A stretch of DNA of 64,000 nucleotides from Halobacteriales archaeon QS_4_62_28 (GCA_003021685.1 PXRO01000027.1:41075-105074), one strand, 5' to 3'; shown: positions 15,425-23,714, counted from the first letter of the stretch. Notes: generated by a model not told the origin, from the letters alone. A program made the numbers and translations.

Positions 15425-17920
15425 ATGGCAATTGATGACACAGGGGGGGACGGATCCGAACAGGTCAGCAGGGGAGGGGTGACCGAGGATCCACCAGCAG
15501 TCGTCGGAGAGTACACGTGGGAGGACCTGCGTCGAGACCACCACGGCGGCGGGCGATTCGACCGGAGCCAGTATCTGGGCTTCGAACCGGCAGAGACAGC
15601 GTCCCGTCTGACAGACGCCGCCGGGAACGCCAAAACTATCAAGCAGGTGTTCGACGCCTACGTCGATCCCGAAGCGACACCGGTCACAAAAGATATCTAC
15701 ACGTGGGAACACTTCAAGCAGGAGTATTACTACGAGGACGACAGCAGGCCGCCACGGGACGGAAACGGCGAGAAAGTCCCGTTCGAACCCGAGGAACATC
15801 TCGGGTTCGACCCCGAAGCGCTCGATCAAGAGTTCGCCAAAGCCGGTGACGTGGGCGATCTGATGTCGAACCTGGTCGACCAGCGGACCGTCAACGTGAG
15901 CGAAGAACTCGACGAGGACGCGTTTTTCTCCGATCCGGAGGGGAACACGACAGTGGTCAATCGCTACGATCTGGAGAAAGCAGTCCCCCAGAAGAAGAAG
16001 ACCCACTTCAGCGAGATCGAACGCTACTGGGTCAACAAGCCATACGCCTGCGTCATCATCTTCCACTCGCGGAAGGAAAACGAGAAGAAATATTACGTAA
16101 TCCAGCCCTACTACAACGAGATCGAGAAGGATCTCAGCGAGTTCCTCTCGGGGAAGCTGAAAACGGCGATCAAATACTCCGAGGACGACGTGATCGTCCA
16201 GGGGTCAGAGGCCGACCGCGCAGACGTGATACAGCGTGAAGCCGAGGACTTGCTCGGGCGGTACGACATTTACGACGGCTCTGTCGGTGGCGGCGAACTC
16301 GGCGTTGTCGACCAGTTCAAGGAGTTTCTGGGCATGGAAGTCGAGGAGCCAGCACAGACTAGGGGGCGACTCACGGGCATCAAGGCGCGGCCCGAACCGG
16401 CGGTACTGGAAGACGACCCGAATCAGCTAACCGAGTATCAGGTCGAAAAGCTCCTGTACGTTCTCAGGCGGGACTTCATCGGCTACCAGCGGATCGATCC
16501 CGTCAAACACGACATCAATGTCGAGGACATCTCGTGTGACGGGTACAACTCCCGTGTCTTCGTCTATCACACCGACTACGAGCAGATCATCAGCAACGTC
16601 GAACACGGCGAGGAGGAACTCAACGACTTCGTCGTCAAACTGGCACAGCGGTCGGGCAAAGGTATCTCGAAGCGCCAGCCACAGGTCGATGCCACCTTGC
16701 CTGACGGGTCGCGTGCCCAGTTGACGCTGGGACGCGAGGTGTCCGACCACGGGACCAACTACACGATCCGGCAGTTCAAGGACGTGCCCTTTACCCCCAT
16801 CGACCTCATCAACTGGAACACGTTCTCACTGGACGAGATGGCCTTCCTGTGGCTCTGCATCGAGAACAACAAATCACTCATCTTCGCGGGCGGTACCGCG
16901 TCCGGAAAGACCACCAGCCTAAATGCCGTCTCGCTATTTATCCCCTCGAACTCGAAAATCGTCTCTATCGAGGACACCCGCGAGGTCGAGTTGCCCCAGC
17001 GTAACTGGGTCGCCTCGGTCACCCGGCCCTCCTTCGGTGAGGACGACAAGGGCGATGTCGACGAGTTCGATTTGCTGGAGGCCGCACTGCGACAGCGACC
17101 AGATTACATCGTCATGGGTGAGATCCGTGGTGAGGAGGGTCGTGTCCTCTTTCAGGTCATGTCGACCGGTCACACCACCTACACGACCTTCCACGCCGAC
17201 TCCGTCGGCGAGGTGATCAAGCGGTTCACCACGGACCCGATCAACGTCTCGAAGACGCTCTTTACTGCGCTCGACCTGGTGAGTATTCAGACCCAGACCA
17301 GGGTCGAGGGCAACAAAGTTCGACGGAACAAGTCTCTGACCGAAATCAACGAATATTCCGCGGAAAACGACGAGATCAACGTCCGGGACGTGTACGAGTG
17401 GCGTGCCGAGACCGACGAGTACATCCAGATGGGGAACTCAAACACCTTAGAAGAGATCAAGTTCGACCGCGGGTGGACCCAGGAGAAACTCGACGAGGAA
17501 CTGTTCAAACGAAAAGTCGTCCTCGCCCACCTCATCGAGAACGGTCTCAACACGTACACACAGGTGGCTGCGACGGTCCAAGCCTTTATCAACGATCCGG
17601 AAACCATCCTGACCCTGATCGCGAACAACGAACTGGAAAGTTCGCTCGAAGACCTCCGGGAGATGGAATCGGTCAAGATCGATATCGACCAGGCCAAAGA
17701 GGAGATGGTCCCGCGACCGGACGCACCGGCCGAGATGCTCGAAGAGACCGGCAAAATACTGGAGAACGCCGGGCCGCTGTTCAACAGGTACATGGAACAG
17801 AGGACGCCCGAAATCGTCTCGGCACTCATGGATTCGAGCGAGCAGACCACCGCCGAGGACGGGGAGGTGGACTTCGGTCAGTTCGTCCCAAAGGCAGGAG
17901 CGGAGGCTGACAGCGAATGA
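15425..17920 (+). CDS. Type II/IV secretion-system ATPase (TadA/PilB-like)
   Basis: An 831-aa VirB11/GspE-type assembly ATPase. Residues 1-330 form a large acidic N-terminal region with a repeated short module (YTWEDLRRDHH near the start, YTWEHFKQEYY further on). The C-terminal ATPase core has Walker A GGTASGKTT (about 488-496), an Asp box VSIEDTREVEL, Walker B DYIVMGEIRGEE and a His box TGHTTYTTFHAD. It energises assembly of a pilus or secretion filament at the cytoplasmic membrane. It overlaps the membrane-platform gene by 4 bp. Confidence 0.9.
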   Translation: MAIDDTGGDGSEQVSRGGVTEDPPAVVGEYTWEDLRRDHHGGGRFDRSQYLGFEPAETASRLTDAAGNAKTIKQVFDAYVDPEATPVTKDIYTWEHFKQEYYYEDDSRPPRDGNGEKVPFEPEEHLGFDPEALDQEFAKAGDVGDLMSNLVDQRTVNVSEELDEDAFFSDPEGNTTVVNRYDLEKAVPQKKKTHFSEIERYWVNKPYACVIIFHSRKENEKKYYVIQPYYNEIEKDLSEFLSGKLKTAIKYSEDDVIVQGSEADRADVIQREAEDLLGRYDIYDGSVGGGELGVVDQFKEFLGMEVEEPAQTRGRLTGIKARPEPAVLEDDPNQLTEYQVEKLLYVLRRDFIGYQRIDPVKHDINVEDISCDGYNSRVFVYHTDYEQIISNVEHGEEELNDFVVKLAQRSGKGISKRQPQVDATLPDGSRAQLTLGREVSDHGTNYTIRQFKDVPFTPIDLINWNTFSLDEMAFLWLCIENNKSLIFAGGTASGKTTSLNAVSLFIPSNSKIVSIEDTREVELPQRNWVASVTRPSFGEDDKGDVDEFDLLEAALRQRPDYIVMGEIRGEEGRVLFQVMSTGHTTYTTFHADSVGEVIKRFTTDPINVSKTLFTALDLVSIQTQTRVEGNKVRRNKSLTEINEYSAENDEINVRDVYEWRAETDEYIQMGNSNTLEEIKFDRGWTQEKLDEELFKRKVVLAHLIENGLNTYTQVAATVQAFINDPETILTLIANNELESSLEDLREMESVKIDIDQAKEEMVPRPDAPAEMLEETGKILENAGPLFNRYMEQRTPEIVSALMDSSEQTTAEDGEVDFGQFVPKAGAEADSE

Positions 17921-19947
17921 GCCACGACACCAGTACTAGTCAACTCGCGGGCGGAACGCTTGGAGACACGTTTTACCCGCTGTTCAAGTGGCTGTTCAAC
18001 GAGGACGGCGATTTCGTCCGGAGCGTCAAGAAGAAACTCGCACAGGCCCGGATGGCTGACAACGTCGAGATGTTTCTGGCCCGCTCGCTTGCCGTCGGCG
18101 TCATTTCCGGGCTGGCGCTGTGGCTCGTGGGGACGCTCGTCGGCTATCTGGGTGTGACCTTCCTGCTCGGTGGGACGGGGGCCGAAGCGCCAACACTGAT
18201 CGGTGTTCCCCTCCCGGATAGCGCCTCGGCGGTGCTCGACATCGTCAAGATTCCGGCACTCATCATCGTCACGGGCATCGTCTTCGGTGTCATTGGCTTC
18301 GGGATCGGGTTCGGTTCGCTCGTCTCGATTCCCTACTTCAGGGCGAACGCCCGCGAGCGCGAAGTGAACGTCCTGCTTTCGGACTCGATTTCGTTCATGT
18401 ACGCGCTGTCGGTGGGCGGGCTGAACCAGCTCGAGATCCTCCAGGCGATGGCCAAGGCCGATGACACCTACGGCGAGTGTGCAAAGGAGTTCCAGTCAAT
18501 CGTCCTCGAAACGGAGTACTTCGACACGGACTACCGGACTGCGATCCGGAATCAAGCACTGGAGACGCCCTCGGGCGAGTTGTCGCAGTTTCTGACGGAC
18601 ATGCTCTCGATCATCAACTCGGGCGGAGATATGACTTCCTTCCTCGAAGACCAGAAGGAAAAGCACATGCGGACCGCAAAGCAGGAGCAAAAGAAGATGC
18701 TGGACACCCTCGAACTGTTCGGGGAGATGTACATGACCCTCTCGCTGTTTCCCCTCCTGCTCATTATCATCCTGGTCATCATGTCGATGATGGGCAACTC
18801 GAAGACCCAACTCCTCTACGGGACGGTCTACGGACTGATTCCGCTGACCGGCGTTGGCTTTCTCGTGCTGGTGTCGACGGTGACCCAGGATACAATCGGT
18901 GATGGTTATCTCAGGCCCGATGGGAAAGACGACGACTTCGTGGTCGACGACGGACTCGGCTTCCTGAATCTCGGACTCGTCGAGAACTACACCGGTCAGT
19001 ACAGCATGTTCGACCGGATCAAAAGTCGGGAAGGGACCTACGAGTTCATGGAGATACTGAAGCGACCGGACCTGTTCTTCCGGGACCATCCACTGCTCGT
19101 GTTTGGCGTGACGATTCCCATAACGATTCTTGCCTTGCTCGTGGTCGTCCTGTTCGAACTCGCACCGATGTCGCTGGATGGGATGATCGACCGACCGGTG
19201 CTTGGCACCTTCTTTTGGGTGTACGTTCCACTCTACATCAATCTCTTGCCACTTGCGGTCTTCTACGAGTGGAACGTCCGGTCTCGCAAGTCGATCATCG
19301 GCGGCCTCTCGGAGAACCTGCGGAAACTCGCGAGTGCGAACGACACTGGCATGACGCTGTTGGAGTCGGTCCAAGTCGTCGCGGACACCTCGGCCGGAAG
19401 CCTCTCGAAAGAGTTCGAGATCATGCATGCCAAGGTCAACTACGGCACGAGCCTGAAAGACGCACTCAGGGAGTTCAACAACACGTACCACGTCCCCCGC
19501 CTTGCCCGGACGGTCAAACTCATCAGCGAGGCACAGGAAGCCTCCAGCCAGATTCAGGACGTCCTCTCGACGGCCGCACAGGCCTCCGAGAACCAGGACG
19601 ACATCGACCGCGAGCGGATCGCCAGAACGCGGATGCAGGTTGTCATCATCCTGATGACATACCTGACGCTGCTTGGCGTGATGGCACTGCTGAAAACACA
19701 GTTCCTCGACGTGATGTCGGGACTCTCACAGAGTGCCTCGGGCGGCAGTGGAGCGGGTGGACAGAGTTTCGGTGGGAACGTGGACACGGATATGCTGTCG
19801 CTGCTCTTTTTCCACGCCGTCACGCTCCAGGCGCTGCTCTCCTCGTTTATCGCGGGCTACATCCGCGACGTGAGCCTTATCTCCGGAGTCAAATTCGCCG
19901 TCATCCTCCCGACGATTGCGCTGATCACCTGGATCGGGGTGGGGTGA
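17917..19947 (+). CDS. Type IV pilus membrane platform protein (TadC/PilC-like)
   Basis: A 676-aa integral membrane protein with two T2SSF (GspF) repeats. The first is around residues 140-300 (LLSDSISFMYALSVGGLNQL ... MLSIINSGGDMTSF, then transmembrane segments LSLFPLLLIIILVIMSMM). The second is around 450-600 (GGLSENLRKLASANDTGMTL ... VLSTAAQASENQDDID). Further helices lie at both ends. The long doubled form is typical of haloarchaea. It anchors the ATPase and the pilin subunits and is translationally coupled to the ATPase gene. Confidence 0.88.
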   Translation: MSHDTSTSQLAGGTLGDTFYPLFKWLFNEDGDFVRSVKKKLAQARMADNVEMFLARSLAVGVISGLALWLVGTLVGYLGVTFLLGGTGAEAPTLIGVPLPDSASAVLDIVKIPALIIVTGIVFGVIGFGIGFGSLVSIPYFRANAREREVNVLLSDSISFMYALSVGGLNQLEILQAMAKADDTYGECAKEFQSIVLETEYFDTDYRTAIRNQALETPSGELSQFLTDMLSIINSGGDMTSFLEDQKEKHMRTAKQEQKKMLDTLELFGEMYMTLSLFPLLLIIILVIMSMMGNSKTQLLYGTVYGLIPLTGVGFLVLVSTVTQDTIGDGYLRPDGKDDDFVVDDGLGFLNLGLVENYTGQYSMFDRIKSREGTYEFMEILKRPDLFFRDHPLLVFGVTIPITILALLVVVLFELAPMSLDGMIDRPVLGTFFWVYVPLYINLLPLAVFYEWNVRSRKSIIGGLSENLRKLASANDTGMTLLESVQVVADTSAGSLSKEFEIMHAKVNYGTSLKDALREFNNTYHVPRLARTVKLISEAQEASSQIQDVLSTAAQASENQDDIDRERIARTRMQVVIILMTYLTLLGVMALLKTQFLDVMSGLSQSASGGSGAGGQSFGGNVDTDMLSLLFFHAVTLQALLSSFIAGYIRDVSLISGVKFAVILPTIALITWIGVG

Positions 19948-20121
19948 CCCACCTCGGAACCGCCAGACGGCGCAGGGCGGGTTCCAGAGCAGCACGGACG
20001 TAAATTTCACGGGAACCGTCATCGAGAGACGATTCCGTCGAAATCGAGAAGGAGCGTCGCGCTCCTACAGTCGGATATTCCCTGTCGAAGCCGGTAAAAT
20101 CGGAGTAGAGTTCATCGTGCG

Positions 20122-20295
20122 CTATTTCTCACTGACGGATTCGCGCTGAATCTCCATCTTCTCGCGTTCGGTGCGTTGACACCCGGCACGCTTACCGTGG
20201 CGTTTGTACTTGCATGCCTTCGGACGTTTGTTGTTGGGGCAACCTCCGATCTCGAACGGTTGTGTTACCGACGGATATACAATGGAAGAAATCAT
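20122..20295 (-). CDS. Possible small Cys/Lys-rich protein
   Basis: A 57-aa frame, MISSIVYPSVTQPFEIGGCP then NNKRPKACKYKRHGKRAGCQ and RTEREKMEIQRESVSEK. Three cysteines and a highly basic centre are unlike the surrounding acidic proteins. No family is recognised. It may be a small zinc-binding or nucleic-acid-binding protein, or a fragment of a mobile-element gene. There is no clear promoter or Shine-Dalgarno sequence. Confidence 0.3.
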   Translation of the reverse strand: MISSIVYPSVTQPFEIGGCPNNKRPKACKYKRHGKRAGCQRTEREKMEIQRESVSEK

Positions 20296-20440
20296 TGAGC
20301 GAGTAGAAGAGCTTGAGACCCGACAAGAGGCAATCAAGCTCCGCATCCGCCTTTACGAACTCGCTTATTAGACTCCAAGGAACGGTGGCCACCTTATCTC
20401 ACGCGAATTTTAGAGATTCTTGGCCAGGCTGAGGCCTGGT

Positions 20441-20450
20441 TTTATATCAA
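20441..20450 (+). promoter_or_regulatory. TATA box of the MNT-HEPN operon
   Basis: TTTATATCAA is centred about 27 bp upstream of the MNT start codon at 20472. This spacing predicts a leaderless transcript that begins at or next to the ATG. Confidence 0.6.
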
Positions 20451-20453
20451 TAG

Positions 20454-20468
20454 ATTCCTAATAGGAAT
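20454..20468. promoter_or_regulatory. Palindromic operator-like site before the MNT gene
   Basis: ATTCCTA-A-TAGGAAT is a perfect 7-bp inverted repeat with a 1-bp spacer. It sits between the TATA box and the start codon. The MNT protein has an N-terminal winged HTH, so autorepression through this site is a natural inference. Confidence 0.55.
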
Positions 20469-20471
20469 AGT

Positions 20472-21140
20472 ATGCCCAATACGAAAGAGACAACTACGCT
20501 TGCTCTGGAGTATCCCTTCCCAGATGAGCGTGTCTTTCGATATCAAGCGATGCAGGATGGCCTTTCGCGTCTGATTGAAGAGCCGTACGACGAGTTCACT
20601 ATCGGACAGCTCGCTGAGATGGTAGACGGGAATCAGGCGACCGTCTCGAAGACCGTCAAACTGCTCAAACAACTGGGCGTCGTTCAGACTCGGAAAGAGG
20701 GCCGTAAACAGTACGTGAGTATCCACCGTGACCGACTCACAAAACCCGACCCGGTCCTGTCTATACCCCAGTCCGATTTTCACAAACCTGTCCGGACCTT
20801 CGTCAACAGAGTACAGGAAGAAATTGGTCACCTCGTCGGCGTCCTGCTCTTCGGCAGCGTTGCGCGAGGCACGGCCGACCGCGTTAGCGATATAGACCTT
20901 CTTGTCTTCGTCGAAGGCGACAAGACACGGGCTCGCCGAACTGTCCAGTCGATCGTGAACTCCCTCCAAGGGACGACGTTCGACGGTAACCGCTACACGT
21001 TTGAGGCGCTCGTTGAGACGACTGAGAGCGCGGAGCGGATCGGTGACCGGCTTCGCCAGCAGTTCGACGAGGGACTGATACTGATCGGGTCAGACCAGTT
21101 GTCCGATATTCGCGCGGAGGTGTACGCGAATGGAGAATGA
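20472..21140 (+). CDS. HTH-MNT nucleotidyltransferase (antitoxin-like)
   Basis: A 222-aa protein. Residues 30-95 are a winged HTH (FTIGQLAEMVDGNQATVSKT, then VKLLKQLGVVQTRKEGRKQY). Residues 118-215 are a minimal nucleotidyltransferase with GSVARG (128-133) and the catalytic DxD pair SDIDLLVF (D140, D142). In MNT-HEPN systems the MNT protein neutralises the HEPN RNase, in characterised cases by adenylylating it. The extra HTH suggests that it also represses the operon. It overlaps the HEPN gene by 11 bp. Confidence 0.88.
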   Translation: MPNTKETTTLALEYPFPDERVFRYQAMQDGLSRLIEEPYDEFTIGQLAEMVDGNQATVSKTVKLLKQLGVVQTRKEGRKQYVSIHRDRLTKPDPVLSIPQSDFHKPVRTFVNRVQEEIGHLVGVLLFGSVARGTADRVSDIDLLVFVEGDKTRARRTVQSIVNSLQGTTFDGNRYTFEALVETTESAERIGDRLRQQFDEGLILIGSDQLSDIRAEVYANGE

Positions 21141-21615
21141 CTCAGTCATCGACGCACTAGAAGCCGCCGAGCACAGTTTCGAGCAAGCACCCCAGAATGT
21201 CGAGGAAGGGCTCAACGTCGAGGACGCAGAACTCGTACAGTTGCGTCGGGCGTGCCGCCTCCTTGCCGCTGCGTCCTGTCTCTTAGACGACGGGTACTAT
21301 ACAGTCGTCATTGAATCGTCGTTCGTCACTATCGAGCGAACGATTCAGTTCCGACTCATTCACGACGGTGCGATGTCTGGGTCTGAAGTCATCAGTAACC
21401 ACCGTCGGCTCTATCAGCGCGGTGCCGAAATCGGGCTTTACAGTGATTCGTTTGCTGGCGATCTTGCCGAACTCTGGAACCAGAACCGGACCAAGACGTA
21501 CTACCGACTCGGTATAGCGACCAAGTCACAAGCAGAAGCGATGCAGAACCTTGCGCGAGAGATACACCGACACCTCGTTGACGGAAGCCAGGTTCCCTAC
21601 GAGTGTATCTGTTAG
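21130..21615 (+). CDS. HEPN domain protein (toxin-like partner of MNT)
   Basis: A 161-aa all-helical protein with HEPN character: ACRLLAAASCLLDDGYYTVV, then IESSFVTIERTIQFRLI, and a C-terminal helix QAEAMQNLAREIHRHLVDG. The region that normally carries the RNase motif Rx4-6H reads NQNRTKTYYRLG (R120, Y124, Y125), so the canonical His is replaced by Tyr. RNase activity is therefore uncertain. The HTH-MNT plus HEPN order and the overlap support a toxin-antitoxin or stress module. Confidence 0.82.
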   Translation: MENDSVIDALEAAEHSFEQAPQNVEEGLNVEDAELVQLRRACRLLAAASCLLDDGYYTVVIESSFVTIERTIQFRLIHDGAMSGSEVISNHRRLYQRGAEIGLYSDSFAGDLAELWNQNRTKTYYRLGIATKSQAEAMQNLAREIHRHLVDGSQVPYECIC

Positions 21616-22182
21616 GTTTTGCCCGATAGAGTTTCCCTCCGAACCCCTCGGTTGTCGGTTGGCCCGGTCATCCCGTGTTGGCAACTTTGTAACCGACCAA
21701 TTGTATGGGTCTACCGCAACTGGCCTTCGACGAGGTCCGGTATCGCAATCCGACGACGGAAGTGGTGAAGTACTGGATCGTGGTCGGGTCCAATTCTTCC
21801 CGGGCATCGTTGAGGTTCTCAATTGGTCGGCAGAGTGAGCCGACGAGGGCATGAACTTTGGAGTAGCTGGGGCCCTCTAGTTCGGCTTTTGCGTCACGGC
21901 TGGCACCTCCCGTCCTCAAGCGCAGAGCAGCGCTTTTCGGGACAGTCGATTTCGCAACCGCGGAACTCGCAGATGGGCGAAGTTCGATCAACGGCGTTCG
22001 AGCGAATGCTTAATTCGACCACCTCCATTCCCTCACAGAATCGCAAGACAGCGGAGACCCGCGCTTGCGATCCTGTTGAACTCCCTTCTGCGAGGGAGTA
22101 ATCTTGAGCCCGAAAATGGCGAATACGGCCGTATCAGCATCTGCACCTTGCGGTCGTGAACCCTTGTTACGGCGGAGAAACG

Positions 22183-22208
22183 GTAGTGGACTCGCCGGGA
22201 TTTGAACC
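22183..22208. repeat. Duplicate of the tRNA-Ala 3' end (att-like)
   Basis: The 26 bases starting GTAGTGGACTCGCCGGGATT and ending TGAACC are identical to 22316-22341, which covers the 3' end and T-arm of tRNA-Ala plus 4 bp of flank. Direct duplications of a tRNA 3' end usually mark an integration site. Only 107 bp separate the two copies. Confidence 0.8.
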
Positions 22209-22274
22209 AGAGGAAGACGGTCGCCTCGCTACGCTCTGCGTTGCGACTTCCAGGGGTTCAAATCCGGGCGTCGA
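22189..22274. repeat. Imperfect inverted repeat built on two T-arm-like sequences
   Basis: GGATTTGAACC at 22198-22208 is mirrored by GGTTCAAATCC at 22257-22267. Flanking bases also pair partly (AGGAAGACGGTCGC with TTGCGACTTCCAG). The centre is CCTCGCTACGCTCTGCG. The structure could fold as a large hairpin. Confidence 0.6.
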
Positions 22275-22319
22275 CATACAACATGTGCCGCTCGCGAGTG
22301 TGCTCGCGGCAAAATGTAG

Positions 22320-22391
22320 TGGACTCGCCGGGATTTGAACCCGGGGCCTTCCCCGTGCCAGGGGGATGATCTACCACTGATCTACGAGCCC
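22320..22391 (-). tRNA. tRNA-Ala (anticodon GGC)
   Basis: The minus strand folds into a complete 72-nt cloverleaf: acceptor GGGCTCG paired with CGAGTCC (one G-U), D-stem GATC/GATC, anticodon stem TCCCC/GGGGA with loop CTGGCAC, and T-stem CCGGG/CCCGG with loop TTCAAAT. The anticodon in the loop is GGC, giving alanine. No CCA is encoded and no intron is seen. A TATA element (TTTAATAAAA) lies about 28 bp upstream. Confidence 0.95.
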
Positions 22392-22413
22392 TCTCGTCGT
22401 ATCGTACCCAACG

Positions 22414-22427
22414 GGTTTTATTAAACC
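22414..22427 (-). promoter_or_regulatory. tRNA-Ala promoter
   Basis: On the minus strand GGTTTAATAAAACC is centred about 28 bp before the first tRNA base. This is the normal archaeal TATA position for a tRNA gene. The element is flanked by GGG/CCC, making it nearly palindromic. Confidence 0.6.
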
Positions 22428-22618
22428 CATCGAACCGGTGTAGCGGTGTGAGACGGTGGCGTTCGTCACGACAGGCGCGCCGTAACGAATAAAAGCATCG
22501 AGTGTGTTTCCCACTGCAGGCACGCGCCGCCCGGGGTTGGGTAGGATATGCACGAGAGCAATGGTCGTCGTATCACGGCGACCGAACAGCGTCGAACAGT
22601 CGCTTACAGGAGGACATA

Positions 22619-23140
22619 ATGCGTGGGCAGACGACGCTCGATTTCGCGACCGGGACGGTCATCTTCCTCTTGAGTCTGATCTTCGTATTCTCGTTCGTTC
22701 CGGGTATTCTCCAGCCGTTTACCGGGACACAGCAGGCCGAACCGGTTGTGGCCAACCGCGCCGCTGACCGACTGGTCGAGGGCGGGTTGGGGTCGCCGGA
22801 CCGCCCGTACGCCCTCAACCAGACGTGTACGGTCGAATTCTTCAACGACAACGCACCGAGCGGCTGCAACTACCAGGGAACTGACCTGAACGACAGGGTC
22901 GGCCTCACCGACCGGACTAATCTAAACATCACGATGTCTGCAGACGTGACCGGAGACCCGGCACAAGAGCGGGTCTGCTGGGACCGTGACGCCGGGGTAT
23001 TGAAAGAAACCGGGTCAAACGGCTGTGATGTCGACATGGCGGTCGGGTCGGAGCGACCGGAGACATCCTCGTCGATTACGGCACAACGGGTAGCCTACCT
23101 GAACGGAACGGCAGTGACGGTGGAGGTGAGGACCTGGTGA
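22619..23140 (+). CDS. Pilin-like membrane-anchored protein 1
   Basis: A 173-aa protein starting MRGQTTLDFATGTVIFLLSL. An AGGAGG Shine-Dalgarno sequence 7-12 bp upstream fixes this start over the longer frame. The N terminus (RGQTTLDF followed by a hydrophobic helix) resembles archaeal class III signal or pseudopilin sequences. The rest is an extracellular-type domain with four cysteines (QTCTVEFF, SGCNYQG, ERVCWD, NGCDVD) and many N-x-S/T sites. It is the first gene of a five-gene run and probably a minor pilin subunit of the locus headed by the TadA/TadC pair. I think it matches a haloarchaeal DUF728x family, not verified. Confidence 0.7.
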   Translation: MRGQTTLDFATGTVIFLLSLIFVFSFVPGILQPFTGTQQAEPVVANRAADRLVEGGLGSPDRPYALNQTCTVEFFNDNAPSGCNYQGTDLNDRVGLTDRTNLNITMSADVTGDPAQERVCWDRDAGVLKETGSNGCDVDMAVGSERPETSSSITAQRVAYLNGTAVTVEVRTW

Positions 23141-23141
23141 G

Positions 23142-23714
23142 ATGAATCGCGGACAGGCACACACGCTAGAGGGGACCATCGCGAGCCTCCTGTTGCTAGT
23201 GTCGCTGCTCGTGGCATTCCAGGCGACCGCGGTGACGCCGCTGACGGCGAGCACGTCGAGTCAGCACATCGAGAACCAGTTGTCGAACAGCGCCCGGGGA
23301 GTGCTGTCCACCGCCGAAACGGACGGCGAACTGAAGCCGGCGGTGCTCTACTGGAACGAATCGGCCAGCAGCTTCCACAACACACCGTCGAACGGGTTCT
23401 ACACGAACGACCCGCCGGACAACGAGTTCGGCCGGATGCTCAACGCGACGTTCGACTCGCGGGGGATCGCTTACAACGTCTATCTGGCATACAACGGGAG
23501 CGAGAACCAGATCCGATACGTCTACCGGGGGCAGCCAAGCGACAACGCCGTCAGCGTGAGCCGCACGGTCGTCCTGTTCGACAGCGACCGATTGCGTACG
23601 GACACCGGTGGAACAGACCGGACAGTCGGCGACGTGTCGTCGTTCTACGCACCGGACGTGGGCGGGAACGTCTACAACGTGGTAACTGTCAGGGTGGTAG
23701 TGTGGCGGATCTGA
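23142..23714 (+). CDS. Pilin-like membrane-anchored protein 2
   Basis: A 190-aa protein that begins MNRGQAHTLEGTIASLLLLV one base after the previous stop codon. The pattern is RGQ, then a short polar stretch, then a hydrophobic helix (residues 12-32), followed by a secreted domain with several N-x-S/T sequons (NESAS, NATFD, NGSEN). It is the second member of the pilin-like run and overlaps the next gene by 13 bp. No enzymatic motif is seen. Confidence 0.68.
   Translation: MNRGQAHTLEGTIASLLLLVSLLVAFQATAVTPLTASTSSQHIENQLSNSARGVLSTAETDGELKPAVLYWNESASSFHNTPSNGFYTNDPPDNEFGRMLNATFDSRGIAYNVYLAYNGSENQIRYVYRGQPSDNAVSVSRTVVLFDSDRLRTDTGGTDRTVGDVSSFYAPDVGGNVYNVVTVRVVVWRI

Larger units (their letters stand above)
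19948..20471. other. Left part of an accessory island between pilus machinery and pilin genes
   Basis: This 524-bp gap contains no recognised full gene. It holds a possible 57-codon minus-strand ORF (20122-20295), an overlapping 29-codon plus-strand ORF at 20282-20371 (MEEIIERVEELETRQEAIKL then RIRLYELAY), a GGCCAGGCTGAGGCCTGG hairpin at about 20422-20439, and the promoter and operator of the MNT gene. The base composition is lower in GC than in the flanks. Confidence 0.5.
21616..22319. other. Unassigned region between HEPN gene and tRNA-Ala
   Basis: About 700 bp with no convincing gene. Short frames exist on both strands (for example 49 codons at 21705-21854, beginning MGLPQLAFDEVRYRNPTTEV), but none has a start signal or recognisable family. 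The stretch may be decayed mobile-element sequence. A CTCCCT-TCTGCG-AGGGAG hairpin lies near 22081-22098, and the 26-bp duplicate of the tRNA-Ala 3' end lies at 22183-22208. Confidence 0.5.

Noticed and set aside
18496..19491. A 331-codon minus-strand ORF opposite the TadC-like gene
   Set aside because: Low-complexity His/Glu/Arg-rich sequence with no family; the plus-strand gene is a clear pilus platform protein.
22189..22280. A second tRNA gene next to tRNA-Ala
   Set aside because: Only T-arm and 3' acceptor sequence is duplicated; no D-arm, anticodon arm or 5' acceptor can be folded.
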